Shown here piece after piece: positions 20,754 through 32,183 of a stretch of DNA of 64,000 nt (position 1 is the first letter of the stretch; every line of letters begins with the position of its first letter). The DNA is from Cephalopachus bancanus. Its lineage: Eukaryota > Chordata > Mammalia > Primates > Tarsiidae. Below the pieces are notes generated by a model, which saw nothing but the letters and a program-made list of their open reading frames with translations, was not told where the DNA came from and ran no database searches. Location: NCBI GenBank assembly GCA_027257055.1, contig JAPVLO010000122.1, forward strand, positions 3,038,001-3,102,000. The letters are read 5' to 3'. Made by a program: the position numbers and the translations under genes.

Positions 20754-22851
20754 GTAATTGATCAATGTTTTTTTTTAATTGCTAGCTGTGGGACTTGCTA
20801 TGGTTGTGGTGGCTAACTTTAAGAGCAACCGCTTGCTATGTGTGTCCCATTAACAGTTGTTTCCAAATGTCCACAATGGCTTGCCTTGCTTGGATGTTAT
20901 TGTATTTATTTTACTTGAAGCTCATGGTTTGTTTGTTTTTAAATGCACAAAGAATCTTCTGTTGCAGGTGAGTTGTTTTGTGTTATTGTCGAACATCACC
21001 CATAGCAATGAAGAAAATAGCAATCTTGTACATACAGAAGGAGGCTTTAGACCTCCACAGTAGCCTGGCTTGCCATGTGTCGATCCAGTATATAGTATCC
21101 CACTCGGAAGTTCAAAGATGCATAAGAAATCATTTCCGGTTTCTTGTTCATTTTGGTATTTCCCACAGAAGCTGTGCTGACTGCCTTATTAACCTGTTGC
21201 ATGTTGGAAATATAGTTTCTCTTGATGAGGCGGCTTCCTGACTGTCATCTTTTTGTTCTCCTTGCTAATAAGTGATGGGGAAGGCTTGCAATGCTTTTTA
21301 CTGTTGTGCAGAAATCATTTTAGCTGGCTTAGCATGCAACTTCCATTTCCTGTATGTCTCCTACGGGTCAAAGACCATTACAACAAACTATGAGTATCAG
21401 CATGATGGGCTTTATGACCAACTTCAGAAGATAATCCTCTATCAAAGTTACCTTTAATACACAAAATTCTATTACAAAAAATGCCCTAAGTAGTTTATAA
21501 TTCACTATGTTGTAATGGAGTTTGACCATGTTTCATGTTCCTAGAGAGCTTATTCAACCTTGGGTCTCAGTTGATTTTAAATTCATGTTTTGCTTCTCTT
21601 ATTTGTAAATCTGTGGAAACAGGAATTGCTGGGGATTCCTTTTTCCATTTACATGGGCATGAGAGGACAGAATTACTCCTATAATCACTTTCCATGGCAC
21701 TGTCACGATGAATTCCAACATTGCCATTTCTGTTTTCCATGTCACCCTTAATTTATTTCTTTGTTTAAATGGGGCAAGCAGCAGCCATATTTTGCAATAG
21801 ATTGGTACTTTGGCTTTTTTGCACAGAATGATAAATGTGTCCACATAGAAATGACCTAGAACAAAGTTCTTGGTCTATTTTGCCAGTTGATTTACTAAAA
21901 ACTATGCATTCAATTTTATCTTGCACCACAGCGTAAGTGTTCTGTTCCTGTTGATGTCACGTAATAAACATATTAATTGACCATTCTAAGTATCATTCTC
22001 ATTCTTCTAAGCTGCATACATATTTTATTCATTTAAAAAATTTAATATGATTCAAAAGTTTTAGACATTCCCAATAAAAATATACTTTGGGTCAAATTGA
22101 ATTTTTTTTTAAATGAAGAAAATATATTCATCAATAATCTAAATATAAATATTCTCTTTTTGCAAAAAAAAAAATTAGGGAGTGTTCTGTGGTACATGAT
22201 TGCTTTTATTGCAAAGCACAGTTTCTATGTGATTCATTAATTAAACAGCTTAATTGGAAGCACAAAAGCAAATCCAGGCAACATAAATTACCTCCTAGCC
22301 GATGAGAGATGTGACATGTGTGTGTACTAGAGCCTTAGAGGAGAGAAGATTCTTAAATTGACCTATTGGTACATAGGCATATCCAAATAGTAGTAATTTG
22401 TAAAATATCTGTGACCTGATTTCTATTTTATTAGCGGGAGAAGGGCATGAAAGAATCTTTGGTTTTATGCCTTTAAAAACATTTTCTGAAAGTTATGTTC
22501 TAATAACTGAAAATTAGATCTTTTACATATTGCAACGATTTTTTAAATGGAAATACTGTTTCATAAACTCTTAGATTGTTAGTGAAGAGGGAGCTTACAT
22601 CGTTAAAACATAAAGACAAGGTGAAAATGGACTTTTCTTCCAGTTTTGCAGTTGATTGTCTCTTCAGTTGATCCCCATTGGCTGTTCTTTATTTTCAACC
22701 TACTGATTCTTTCTTAAAAGAAAACCATGTCTTTTTCTCTTAGTCCAAAGGTAGACATAGCTGAACAGAAAGCTTAGACATTCCTATTTAGTGCACTTGC
22801 TTTTCTTGAGATTAATTCATTTGTTCCTGTTTCTCTTTCTCCTTTCTCCAG
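20754..22851 (+). other. ITGA6: ITGA6 intron between exons A1 and B1
   Basis: 2.1 kb without recognisable repeats, unusual for this Alu-dense window. It looks conserved and unique, contains TGCATG at 21198-21203 and ends in a long pyrimidine tract (TTTCTCTTTCTCCTTTCTCC) before the exon B acceptor. That long tract is a typical PTB-type or strong U2AF context. The short ORFs at 20857-21457 are not supported as genes. Confidence 0.75.
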
Positions 22852-23013
22852 TGTGGATTCTTTAAACGCTCTAGGTACGATGATAGTGTTCCCCGATACC
22901 ATGCTGTAAGGATCCGGAAAGAAGAGCGAGAGATCAAAGATGAAAAATATAATGATAACCTTGAAAAAAAACAGTGGATCACAAAGTGGAATGAAAATGA
23001 AAGCTACTCATAG
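22852..23013 (+). CDS. ITGA6: ITGA6 exon B1 coding part (alpha-6B tail, copy 1)
   Basis: Acceptor TCTCCAG at 22851. It reads in phase 0 from exon 24: CGFFKRSRYDDSVPRYHAVR, IRKEEREIKDEKYNDNLEKK, QWITKWNENESYS, stop TAG at 23011-23013 (53 residues). This is the alpha-6B cytoplasmic tail. The exon continues as the 3' UTR. The shifted ORF at 22940-23173 is a shadow frame. The coding part is identical by eye to the copy at 41254-41415. Confidence 0.96.
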   Translation, partial: CGFFKRSRYDDSVPRYHAVRIRKEEREIKDEKYNDNLEKKQWITKWNENESYS

Positions 23014-23809
23014 GAGGGCCAAAAATAATTTTCACAGTACCCAAACTGCTTTTATTTTTCCAACTCAAGAAATTCAGGTGGATTCAAAAGCCTGTCCAGT
23101 ACCGAGGACATATTTCAGAAGTGACTACACACAGTACGAACCTACAGTTTTAACTGTGGATATTGTTACGTAGCCTAAGGCTCCTGTTTTGCACAGCCAA
23201 ATTTTAAACTGTTGGAATGGACTTTTCTTTAACTGCCTTAATTTAACTTTCCGGGTTGCCTTTGTTTTTGGTGTGGCTGACTTACACGTGCTGGGGAAGG
23301 GCCTGTCCAGTTGCACTCAGACGACATCCTCCCAGTAGTGTAGCTGGAGGAAGGCACCCACAGTCACCCATACTAACAGAGCGGCCGTCCTAACCTCAGC
23401 ACTGCCGCGGCAAGCATCCTTGGAGTTCACTGACCCGCATCACGGGACTATGCCATCAGGGTAGTTGTGTTTCAATTGAAAGTGCTGTCTTATGTGAAAC
23501 GTGCAATAGGAGGTGATGTTGCCATCCTGCCATCTTTTTCCGTTTCCTAGATGTGTGAATACTTGCTCATGCCAAATGCATACAGGTTTCATTCTCCCTT
23601 TCACTAAAACACACAGGGACAGCAGACTGGAATGCTACTTATACTTACTTGTATATGATATTTATTTTTTCTTTTTTTACAAACCATTTTGCTATTGACT
23701 AACAAGGCCAAAGATTCTCCAGTGTATTCTTCAGGTTCGTTTAAGCAATCGGAATTCGAATATGAGAGGTCGTCAGTTTGTTCTAAATTATTTACTGCAA
23801 AAAGGAAAT

Positions 23810-23815
23810 AATAAA
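23810..23815 (+). terminator. ITGA6: Possible proximal poly(A) signal of ITGA6 (copy 1)
   Basis: AATAAA in GGAAATAATAAATCTTTA, about 0.8 kb after the alpha-6B stop. Use of this signal is not shown by the sequence alone. Confidence 0.5.
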
Positions 23816-24205
23816 TCTTTATAAATATTCCAGAGAGTTGTTTTCATAACTTATCTGTAAATTATAACATCTCCTGCATGGCAGACACCCCCACCCCCAC
23901 CCCCTGCAACCCAAAAAGTTTAAGAAATAGGATTAACTATAAGATGTTTAATTATTTCAGGCATTGGATATTTTTTAGTTGAGAGCCCAGTGTGATTATT
24001 TCTGAATTTTGTGCTATAACTTGCAGGAGAAAATGTGCTATAACTTTTCTTGGAGAAAATGGGTTTGTTCATTGATCTCTAGTGCAGTTTACTCACTGCT
24101 GCAAATACTGTATATTTAGGACTTGAAAGGAATGGTGAGTGCCTATGGTGGATCCAAACTGATCCAGTGTAAGACTACTGAATGAATATCTACTACCAAA
24201 ATGGT

Positions 24206-24505
24206 GACTTTTTTTTTTTTTTTTTGAGTTGGAGTCTCACTCTGTCGCCCAGACTAGAGTACAATGGCTGCTCCCGGCAACCGCAGCCTTGACCTGCTGG
24301 GCTCCGGCGATTCTTCCGCCTCAGCCTTCCAAGTAGCTGGAACTACAAGCACGTGCTACCACGCCCGGCTAGTTTTTGATTTATTGTAGAGATGAGGTCT
24401 CACCAAGTTGCCCAGGCAGGTCTTGAACCCATGGGCTCAGGCAATCCACTCACCTCAGCCTCCCAAAGGCGTGGGGATTACAGGCTGAGCCACTGAGCTC
24501 GGCTT
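24206..24505 (-). mobile_element. Lineage-specific Alu in ITGA6 3' UTR (copy 1, first of a tandem pair)
   Basis: Antisense Alu from poly(T) to GAGCTCGGCT. It is joined directly to the next Alu. The pair as a whole is bracketed by CAAAATGGTGACTT (left) and CAAAACAGTGATT (right), so one Alu inserted at the end of the other. Confidence 0.92.
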
Positions 24506-24509
24506 TTTG

Positions 24510-24793
24510 TTTTTTTTTTTTTTGGAGTTGGAGTCTCACTCTCTTGCCCAGGCTGGAGTGCAGTGGCACGCTCACAGCCACACCACCATAGCCTCGACCT
24601 GCTGGGCTCAGGTGAGCCTTCCACCTCAGCCTTCCAAGTAGCTGGAACCACAGGCTAATTTTTTGGTTTATTGTAGAGACAAGGTCTTGCCATGTTGCTC
24701 AGGCTGGTCTCGAACACCTGAGCTCAGACAATCCTCTCACCTCCACCTCCCAAAATGCTGGGATTATAGGCATGAGCCACCATAACCAGTCAA
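24510..24793 (-). mobile_element. Alu in ITGA6 3' UTR (copy 1, second of pair, with 18-bp deletion)
   Basis: Antisense Alu. At 24655 it reads CAGGC|TAATT, whereas copy 2 keeps 18 more bases (ATGCGCCACATGCTCGGC at 43061-43078). The deletion ends lie in a GGC microhomology. It distinguishes the two duplication copies. Confidence 0.92.
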
Positions 24794-25029
24794 AACAGTG
24801 ATTCTATCAGGTAGAACATTATAACTTTTAAGTTTTTAAATGTTATTGGAGCCATTTGATCAGTAAGTTGATGTTCTATTTTTCGTTTTGTTTTCTCCCC
24901 TATCTATATTTCCAGAATTACTTTGGGACTAATTTAACAACTTTAAATTGTTTTTTAATTGGAAAAATGATGGAAGGGAGGGGACAATTATTACTCTATA
25001 CATAAAGATTGAGTAGATATGAAAGCTGA

Positions 25030-25320
25030 TTTTTTTTTTTTTTTTTGAGTTGGAGTCTCACTCTGTCGCCCAGACTGGAGTGCAGTGGCCACTCCCAGCC
25101 ACCGCAGCCTCGACCTGCTGGGCTCCGGCGATCCTTCCACCTCAGCCTTCCAAGCAGCCGGAATTACAGGCATGCACTACCACGCCCGGCTGATTTTGTG
25201 ATTTATTGTAGAGATGAGGTCTCTCTGCCCATGCGGGTCTCGAACCTGCGGGCTCAGGCAATCCACTCACCTTAGCCTCCCAAAGGCGCGGGATTACAGG
25301 CTGGGCCACCGAGCCCGGCT
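25030..25320 (-). mobile_element. Lineage-specific Alu in ITGA6 3' UTR (copy 1, third)
   Basis: Antisense Alu with target-site repeats GAAAGCTGATTTTT on both sides. Short-left-arm subtype (TCTCTGCCCATGCGGG). Confidence 0.94.
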
Positions 25321-25949
25321 GGAAAGCTGATTTTTTTTTAACGACTATGCTTCAAAACGTTTTGTGGGGAGTAACAGCAAACAGGTGCTAATTTGTTTGG
25401 ATATAGCATAAGCAGTGTCTCAATCTTTTAAAAGAACAAAATACAGTTGTATATGCCATTGTTGCTTTGGCTTTTTTTGTTTTTGTTTTTTCTTTTCAGA
25501 AATCTTATACCTTTAAGAGACTAAGGATGTTATTTTGGCTGTACTTTGGAATTCTTATTTACAAAAATAGTTTTACCAAAAATGGTTTTACAAATGATTA
25601 TGTTTACAAAAGTTTCTCTAAAACAGGTTTTAACCATGTTTCAAGTGTCAGTTTCTTGCCTCGTTAACTTGGAGCCTAATGCTCTGGCTTTTAGGTTGCT
25701 AAGGAGCTGATATTTTTGACATTTTTTATTGACCTTTGTTCTAAAAATGAATGTCCTGATAAAGGGGGTTGGGAGGGTTTAACAACCAAAAAACAAGAAT
25801 GTTATGGTGTTTAAATTTATAATTGTTAAAAATGTCATCTCAAGTCAAGTCACTGGTCTGTTTGCATTTGATACATTTTTGTACTAATTTGCATTGTAAA
25901 ATTATTTCATGATTAGAAAATACCTGTGGATATTTGTATAAAAGTGTGA

Positions 25950-25955
25950 AATAAA
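25950..25955 (+). terminator. ITGA6: Distal poly(A) signal of ITGA6 (copy 1)
   Basis: AATAAA in AAGTGTGAAATAAAAATTTT, followed within 30 bases by a TG/T-rich stretch. It fits the expected end of the ITGA6 mRNA. Efficient use would keep copy 2 exons out of the transcript. Confidence 0.75.
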
Positions 25956-26659
25956 AATTTTTTATGAAAGTGTTCATTGCTTAGTAACACAACATTATGT
26001 ATGTGAAATAGACTCTAAAATTATAAATGACAACCTGAATTGCCTTTTTAAAAATTTCATCAAGCCAAACTAAAGTTCCATGTTTTTATTTATTCTTAGT
26101 ATTTCAGATCAGCCAAAGATGTCAGTGCCAAAGAATATAATGTAATTGTGATTGAGAATATATTTTTTCTCTTTTTTCTCTGCTATGTAGCTGATGCTCA
26201 GGTCTTTAAAATAATTTTCCTCCTTTATAAGTAAAAGAAAATGGTATTAAAGATGGTTTATTCAAGATACCTACAAATTGGGAGTTATCTGTTCATCTGC
26301 TTCAAAGGCTTATGCCTGTAGGGATAGGAGTTATTTAGCAATGATAACAAGGCATAGAAAATAAAAGTTCTGAAGTTGTTTCCTTCTTAGAACATATTTT
26401 GGATGTGAGAGCAGTCCAGCTGTGACATGTGTCGTTATATTAATCACTAGGACTGGCTTGGCAAAATCAGCCATCAAAATATTTCCTGCACCAAAGGAGT
26501 TCATTTATATTTAAGGAGTTTTATGAAACTTTAGCAGGATTATCATAATTTAACACAAGAATAATAAAGCATCTATATAGTGCCCAGACAATATAGTATG
26601 CTCTGGCATTTTCAATCTAAAATGTGTTATCTATTCAATATATCAGATAGTAGTTTTTC

Positions 26660-26908
26660 TTTCTTTTTTTTTTTTTGAGTCAGTCTGTCGCCCAGACTGG
26701 AGGGCAGTGGCATGATTACAGCTCACCATAGCCTCTACCTCCTAGGCTCTGGCGATCCTTCCACTTCAGTCTCTTGAGTAGCTGGGACTACAGGGGTGCA
26801 CAACCATGCTTGGCTCTGTCTGTTTGCTTGGTAGAGATGAGGTCTTCCTATGTTGCCCAGACTGGTCTCAAACTCCTGGGCTCGGAAAGTGCTAGGATTA
26901 CAGGTGGG
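26660..26908 (-). mobile_element. Alu, antisense, old (copy 1)
   Basis: TTTGAGTCAGTCTGTCGCCCAGAC to CTCGGAAAGTGCTAGGATTACAGG, with internal losses. The counterpart is at about 45082-45330. Confidence 0.85.
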
Positions 26909-26963
26909 ACTTGGTATTATACAAAATCTTAGCTTTCTTGGTTCTTTAAACATCTAGTCAAGA

Positions 26964-27246
26964 TAGCTGGCTCATGCCTGTAATCTCAGCAGTTTTGGAG
27001 GCCAAGGCAGGCGGATTGCTTGAGCACAGGAGTTTAAAACCAAACTTTGTCTCTACAAAAATGTATATATTTTTTACATTTAGATAGGCGTTGTGGCTTG
27101 CACCTATTGTACTCCCAGCTACTATTGCGCCTGTTGAAATCCCAGGTTTTCCTGAGCCCAGAAGGTCAAAGATGCCATGAGTCATGTTTGCTCAGTAATG
27201 CCACTTCGCTCCATCCTGGACAACAGAGTGAGACTCTGATACAAAA
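26964..27246 (+). mobile_element. Alu, sense, old (copy 1)
   Basis: AGCTGGCTCATGCCTGTAATC to GACAACAGAGTGAGACTCTG, strongly diverged in the middle. The counterpart is at about 45386-45668. Confidence 0.82.
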
Positions 27247-29109
27247 TAAGTACATTTTTTAAAAAATCAGATGTTACCACTCATAGAAATGTGATTGGCA
27301 CTTTTTGGCTGTGGGCCTTTTTTAGCCTAGGATCACATATACAGTTCTATGAATATTAAAACACTACAATAATGTCTACTCATAACTGTGTAGAGGCTGT
27401 CAGACATGGCAGTGGTTTGACTTGGGCTATGGCATAGATGACATGGGCTGGAGGTCAAGACACACCCAGTCATACTATGATTCCACCCTTCCCATCTCAA
27501 CAAATCACACAGGAATATCTATGAGTGACTGTGGTCTGACTACAGGGCTATCATTGAATCTATTTGGATTCATAGAGGAAATTATTACAAACATTGGCAC
27601 TTTATTATTGGTTGCAACTTGCCACAGTCTCACAATGGATTATTAATAATCATAGCTATGTCATTCCCTTATGACTGAGAATATTCTGGGACGTGGGATA
27701 GATTTGGGGTAAGGAATGCTTTCATTTGTCCAGACCAGGGAAGTAAGGATAAGACCTAGCCTTCTACTCTAAATGAAAACATTTTAACAAAAACCTGATC
27801 TCTAGTACACTAACACAAAAGGGACAACATGGGAAGACAAACTGGGATTGAGAGGTTATTCTGCTTTACCTTGAGGGAAAAAAATGCCTCAGATAGTTGG
27901 GTTCCACATTAAATATGTCCTCAGGGCTAAGAAAACAAAGTGGAAAAGAGTTGTTTCATCAACCTGGGGTAGCATCAAGTAAATGATTAAAGGCAGATCC
28001 TCAAGACCAAAGGACAGGAGAGTCCGACCACTCACATTGGGGAAAAGGCAAGATGCACAGAGATGAAGAAAATGAACTTTGGAATGATTTCAAGAGTGGC
28101 TGTTGTGATGCTAATGGCCTCTGTTTTTCCCATAGTTCCTGATTGTGTTCAGAGGCCAGTGTTTTCTTTCTCTTCTGTACCTTAAAAAGCAGGTTTTGCC
28201 AGCTCTGAAAGGCATCTCATCCAGCTGCTGGAATGTAGTAGAGCTACATAGGATCTAGAGTCAGGTCTGAGGAGATGTCACAACAGACCTCATCCTAGGA
28301 GGAAATATATAGGGAAATTTATGACCAAACTCTCTGACTAAGGATAAATGAACCATAGAGCACAAACCAGAGCAGGGAACCTGTCCAGCCCAGTGCCAGG
28401 GTGGGCCGGATGCCACAAAGGGCAAAACTAACCAGGTAATAGTTGATGATTACACCAGAGTGAGGGAGTCAAGTGCAATTTCTGTAGCAGTCAGCAAAGC
28501 TTAAGTGCCTCAATCTTCTCTTGCCCTTGCCCCAGAGCCATTTCAGTTATGCTGCCTGTGTCAGGGTCATACACACAGACCCATGTTAGGAGAGGTCAGA
28601 TAAAATCTCTCACCATTCATCCTTCTAGAACATCTGCCGAAAATGTCCAGAAAATACAGGGTCAGAGTGTGCTGCTTTTGTTATCTCAAAGCCTAGCTGT
28701 TAAGTGTTCAATTCACCAATAATCAGTAGATAGATTTAGATAGAGTGTTCCGTTAAGAGCTTATCATTGTGAAATGGATGTGGCTTAATCATTATTTTCC
28801 GATTGGAAGTAAATAAATGCTTAAGAATGCTAAGTTAGGATCTGGGGGTTATACATACAAATAAGACACTGGCTCTGATCTCTTATGGGACATTTATAAT
28901 CTAAAACTACTGATGGTATTAAAGGATAAATGAATTCATTTTTTATTGGTAGCATTTTATGATTCTAATTAATAGGCTCATGCCTGTAATCTCAGCAGGC
29001 ATTAAAAATAAATTAAAAATAATGAGTTACCAGTAGTTGACATATAAGGTCAATACCATATTCTCTGTGGGTAGAATTTGCCCCTGGTACAACCCCATTC
29101 CCAGAAAAT

Positions 29110-29300
29110 TTGGAGTAGTTGTTCTCAACCTGAGCTACACATTTGAATCACCTAGGAAATTTTTTTTTTCAAATCTGATGTCCAGACTATCTGCCACACC
29201 GACTACATCAGAATCTCTGTGGGTGATACCCAAGCATTCATGCTACAAAATGTCCCCAGCTAACTCTTAAAGGACCACTAGTGTCGACAACTACTTTAGA
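29110..29300. mobile_element. MER5-like hAT remnant (copy 1)
   Basis: GTTGTTCTCAACCTGAGCTA, CATTTGAATCACCTAGGAA, ATCAGAATCTCTGTGGGTG and CAAGCATTCATGCTACAAA follow the layout of MER5A-type elements. Assigned by eye. Confidence 0.6.
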
Positions 29301-29470
29301 GATCATTAGATGTCCTGAATATTGATCAAAAGGGCTCAGGCCACTGTGTGGAAATGCCTGGTTTCTGTTTGTGGTACTTCCTCTGCCCCAGTAACAGGAG
29401 CTGGGAAGCTAGAGGTTCATGTGTCGTAAGTAGTGAGGTGACAGGGCAGTGCATAAGACGTGGCTCTCGA

Positions 29471-29757
29471 GCCGGGCTCAGTGGCTCAGCCTGTAATCCC
29501 ACGCCTTTGGAGGCTGAGGTGAGTGGATTGCCTGAGCCCACGGATTCGAGACCTGCCTGGGCAGCGAGATCTCATCTCTACAATAAATAAAAAAATCAAC
29601 CGGGCGTGGTAGAGCATGCCTGTGATTCCAGCTACTTGGAAGGCTGAGGCGGAAGGATCGCCGGAGCCCAGCAGGTCGAGGCTGCGGTGGCCAGGAGCGG
29701 CCACTGCACTCCAGTCTGGGCGACAGAGTGAGACTCCAACTCAAAAAAAAAAAAAAA
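29471..29757 (+). mobile_element. Lineage-specific Alu, sense (copy 1)
   Basis: GCCGGGCTCAGTGGCTCAGCC to a 15-base poly(A), flanked by AAGACGTGGCTCT on both sides. The counterpart is at 47892-48179. Confidence 0.94.
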
Positions 29758-29921
29758 GACGTGGCTCTGGCAGGCTGTGGGTGTGAATTATTCACCTTAG
29801 AATATAACCTTGGATGGGTTACTGATATCTCTGTGCCCCAAAGATATCAGTATTTTACAGAGAATGCTCTAGATAATCCTCTGTGAAATATGATTGATTA
29901 TAGTACCCATCTCACAGGTTC

Positions 29922-30218
29922 TTTTTTTTTTTTTTTTTGAATTGAAGTCTCACTCTGTCACCCAGGCTGGAGTGCAGTGGCACACTCACCACCACCCCAG
30001 AGTCGACATGCTGGGCTCCGGCAATCCTTCCACCTCAGCCTTCCAAGTAGCCGGAACTACAGAAGCACACTACCACGCCCGGCTAATTTTTTTGATTTAG
30101 TGTAGAAACAAGGTCTCGCCAAGTTGCCCAGGTGGGTCTCAAACCCACGGGCTCAGGCAATTCGCTCACCTCGGCCTCCCAAAGCACGGGATTACAGGCT
30201 GAACCACTGAGCCCGGCT
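29922..30218 (-). mobile_element. Lineage-specific Alu, antisense (copy 1)
   Basis: Poly(T) to GAGCCCGGCT with CTCACAGGTTCT direct repeats. Inserted into an older MIR-like sequence. The counterpart is at 48343-48639. Confidence 0.93.
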
Positions 30219-31058
30219 CTCACAGGTTCTTGTAAGGAGTAAATGAGATTATGTGGACATGCTCATTAAATGTTACTATTTTATACTTACCCTTGTTTAT
30301 TACTTAGAATCATAAAATGCTGAAATAGGACAGAAGCATGGAAATCAGTTCTGCTTCCTCATTTCACAGATGGGGAAACAGTTTATTTTTATTGTCACTG
30401 GAACCTTTTGTCTCCTCATTCTGTGTCTACCAACCCATGACTTGCTAGTGGGTGTTACAACTACAGTCTGTAAGCCTATGTACCTTCTGCAAAAAAAAAA
30501 CAAAAAACAAAAAACGATACTAAAGAAAACTTTTAAAAATTTAAGAATGAACCTAACTCTTAAAGTATTATCAACATAGGACATTCTGAACAGCAACAAG
30601 AGTGACCTTATTTCTGGGTTAAACTCTTGTCTGTCTCAGCCCTTAATATAATGACCATAATGCAAGTTTGGGATGGGGTCAGGGAACACACAGAAAATCA
30701 ATGTGTTAAGATTATCAGTTAAGCATCTTGAAATTGCTGAGTACTGATTATTCTTGATTTTTTTCTCCTCTGAAATGGAAGAGTGTGAAAGAAGCAGATT
30801 CTTTTTTTTTTTTTTTTTGAGTCCTTTCTCAGAGTTCTTCACACACCATCGATTCTTTGGTTTCCTTTCGTGGGAAGGCAAGTTGCAGTTTTGTTGCTTA
30901 TTATTATACCTTTACTGTGCAAAGGAGGAAATGCTCACAGAGCCCATCTTGCACTTGAGCTAAACCATGTATATTAGACCAGAATTTGTCATAGGAAGAA
31001 CAAGTTTGAAGACTCCTTCCTATCTCCCACATGTCACAAAGATGTATGGACTGAAAGA

Positions 31059-31332
31059 TTTTTTTTTTTTTTTGAGTCAGTCTCACTTTATCGCCCAGGC
31101 TGGAGTGCAGTGGCACACTCATGGCTACTGCAGCCTCGACCTGCTAGACTCAAGGGATCCTTCTGCCTCAGCCTTCCAAGTATGTGGAACTACAGGCACA
31201 TACCACCACACCTGGAATTTTTTTACTTATTGTAGAGATGAGGTCTAGCCAAGTTGCCCAGCCTAGTCTCAAACTCCTGGACTCAGGCAATCCTCTCACC
31301 TCTGCCTCCCAAAGCGCTAGGATTACAGCTAG
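31059..31332 (-). mobile_element. Alu, antisense (copy 1)
   Basis: Poly(T), then GAGTCAGTCTCACTTTATCGCC to GCGCTAGGATTACAGC. The 3' end (+ strand right end) is short. The counterpart is at 49481-49755. Confidence 0.88.
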
Positions 31333-31622
31333 ACCCACAGAAGCAATGATATGTTGGTCTGGTTATAGTGACTTCTCTAAATTAGTAATGAGGCAGGGTA
31401 GCTAGCACAGGTTAGACATAGATAGATAAATTTCCCATAGGCAGGTTTTAGAAAGTGTTCAGACATTTTTAAAATTACATTAAGCTGGCAGCCTATCCTA
31501 CCCCCTGGGAAAAAAATCAAAAGAAAATCCCACCAGATACAAGGCTAGGACAGCCCAACCTTTCAGCTCATAATCACTAAAAATCCTTCGGGTTCCCTAT
31601 TGATGGTAAAAAGCTCAACCTC

Positions 31623-31920
31623 GGCTGGGCATGGTGGCTCATGCCTATAATCCCAGCACTTTGGAAGGCTGAGATGAGAGGATTGCCTGAGCCCACGGGT
31701 TTGAGACCAGCCTGGGCAACTTAGTGACACCTCATCTCCACAATAAAACCAAAAATTAGCCGGGCGTGGTGGCGCATGCCTATAGTTCCAACTACTTGCA
31801 AGGCTGAAGTGGAAGGATTGCCTGAGCCCAGCAGGTCGAGTCTGCGGTGGCTGTGAGCATGCCACTGCACTCCAGCCTGAGCAACAGACTCAGACTTCAA
31901 CTCAAAAAAAAAAAAAAAAA
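31623..31920 (+). mobile_element. Alu, sense (copy 1)
   Basis: GGCTGGGCATGGTGGCTCATGCC to a poly(A) of about 17, flanked by AAGCTCAACC-type repeats. The counterpart is at 50046-50343. Confidence 0.92.
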
Positions 31921-32183
31921 GGCTCAACCCCACCTCTTAACTGATCAAAACCATAAAAATGATAATAAGACCACCCCTCCTCCCATCAGCGCTGGAGAGG
32001 GCAGCAGTTACCTGTGCTCCACCCTCATTTGCATATCAATAATTAGGTAGCTGTATGTAGTTTGAAATTTGAAGGCAAAAGCCCAGTTTTTCTTCTTTGA
32101 AAAAACTTGCCCACGGCAGGTCCTTCTGCCATGAATCTTCCTTTTTCCTTCTTCTCTTTTTCTCGCTTGTAAACTTTGTTTTA

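Larger units (their letters stand above)
23014..25975 (+). other. ITGA6: ITGA6 3' UTR, copy 1
   Basis: The 3' UTR after the alpha-6B stop, extending to the distal poly(A) signal AATAAA at 25950-25955. A proximal AATAAA is at 23810-23815. Three antisense Alus (24206-24505, 24510-24793, 25030-25320) interrupt it. Downstream of the distal signal is T/GT-rich sequence (TTTTTTATGAAAGTGTTC). The 3' end is inferred from signal position, not from cDNA. Confidence 0.8.
25976..32183 (+). other. Downstream flank of ITGA6, copy 1
   Basis: No gene is seen. It holds Alus at 26660-26908, 26964-27246, 29471-29757, 29922-30218, 31059-31332 and 31623-31920, a MER5-like hAT remnant at about 29110-29300 and a 30-base Alu scrap near 28977. 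The stretch 27250-29100 shows no repeat or ORF that I can assign. Confidence 0.75.

Noticed and set aside
20857..21457. Short ORFs in the A-B intron
   Set aside because: No domain or start context; the region is better explained as conserved intron sequence.
22940..23173. 77-codon ORF over the exon B stop
   Set aside because: It is a shifted frame over the alpha-6B tail; the true frame is set by exon 24 and ends at 23013.
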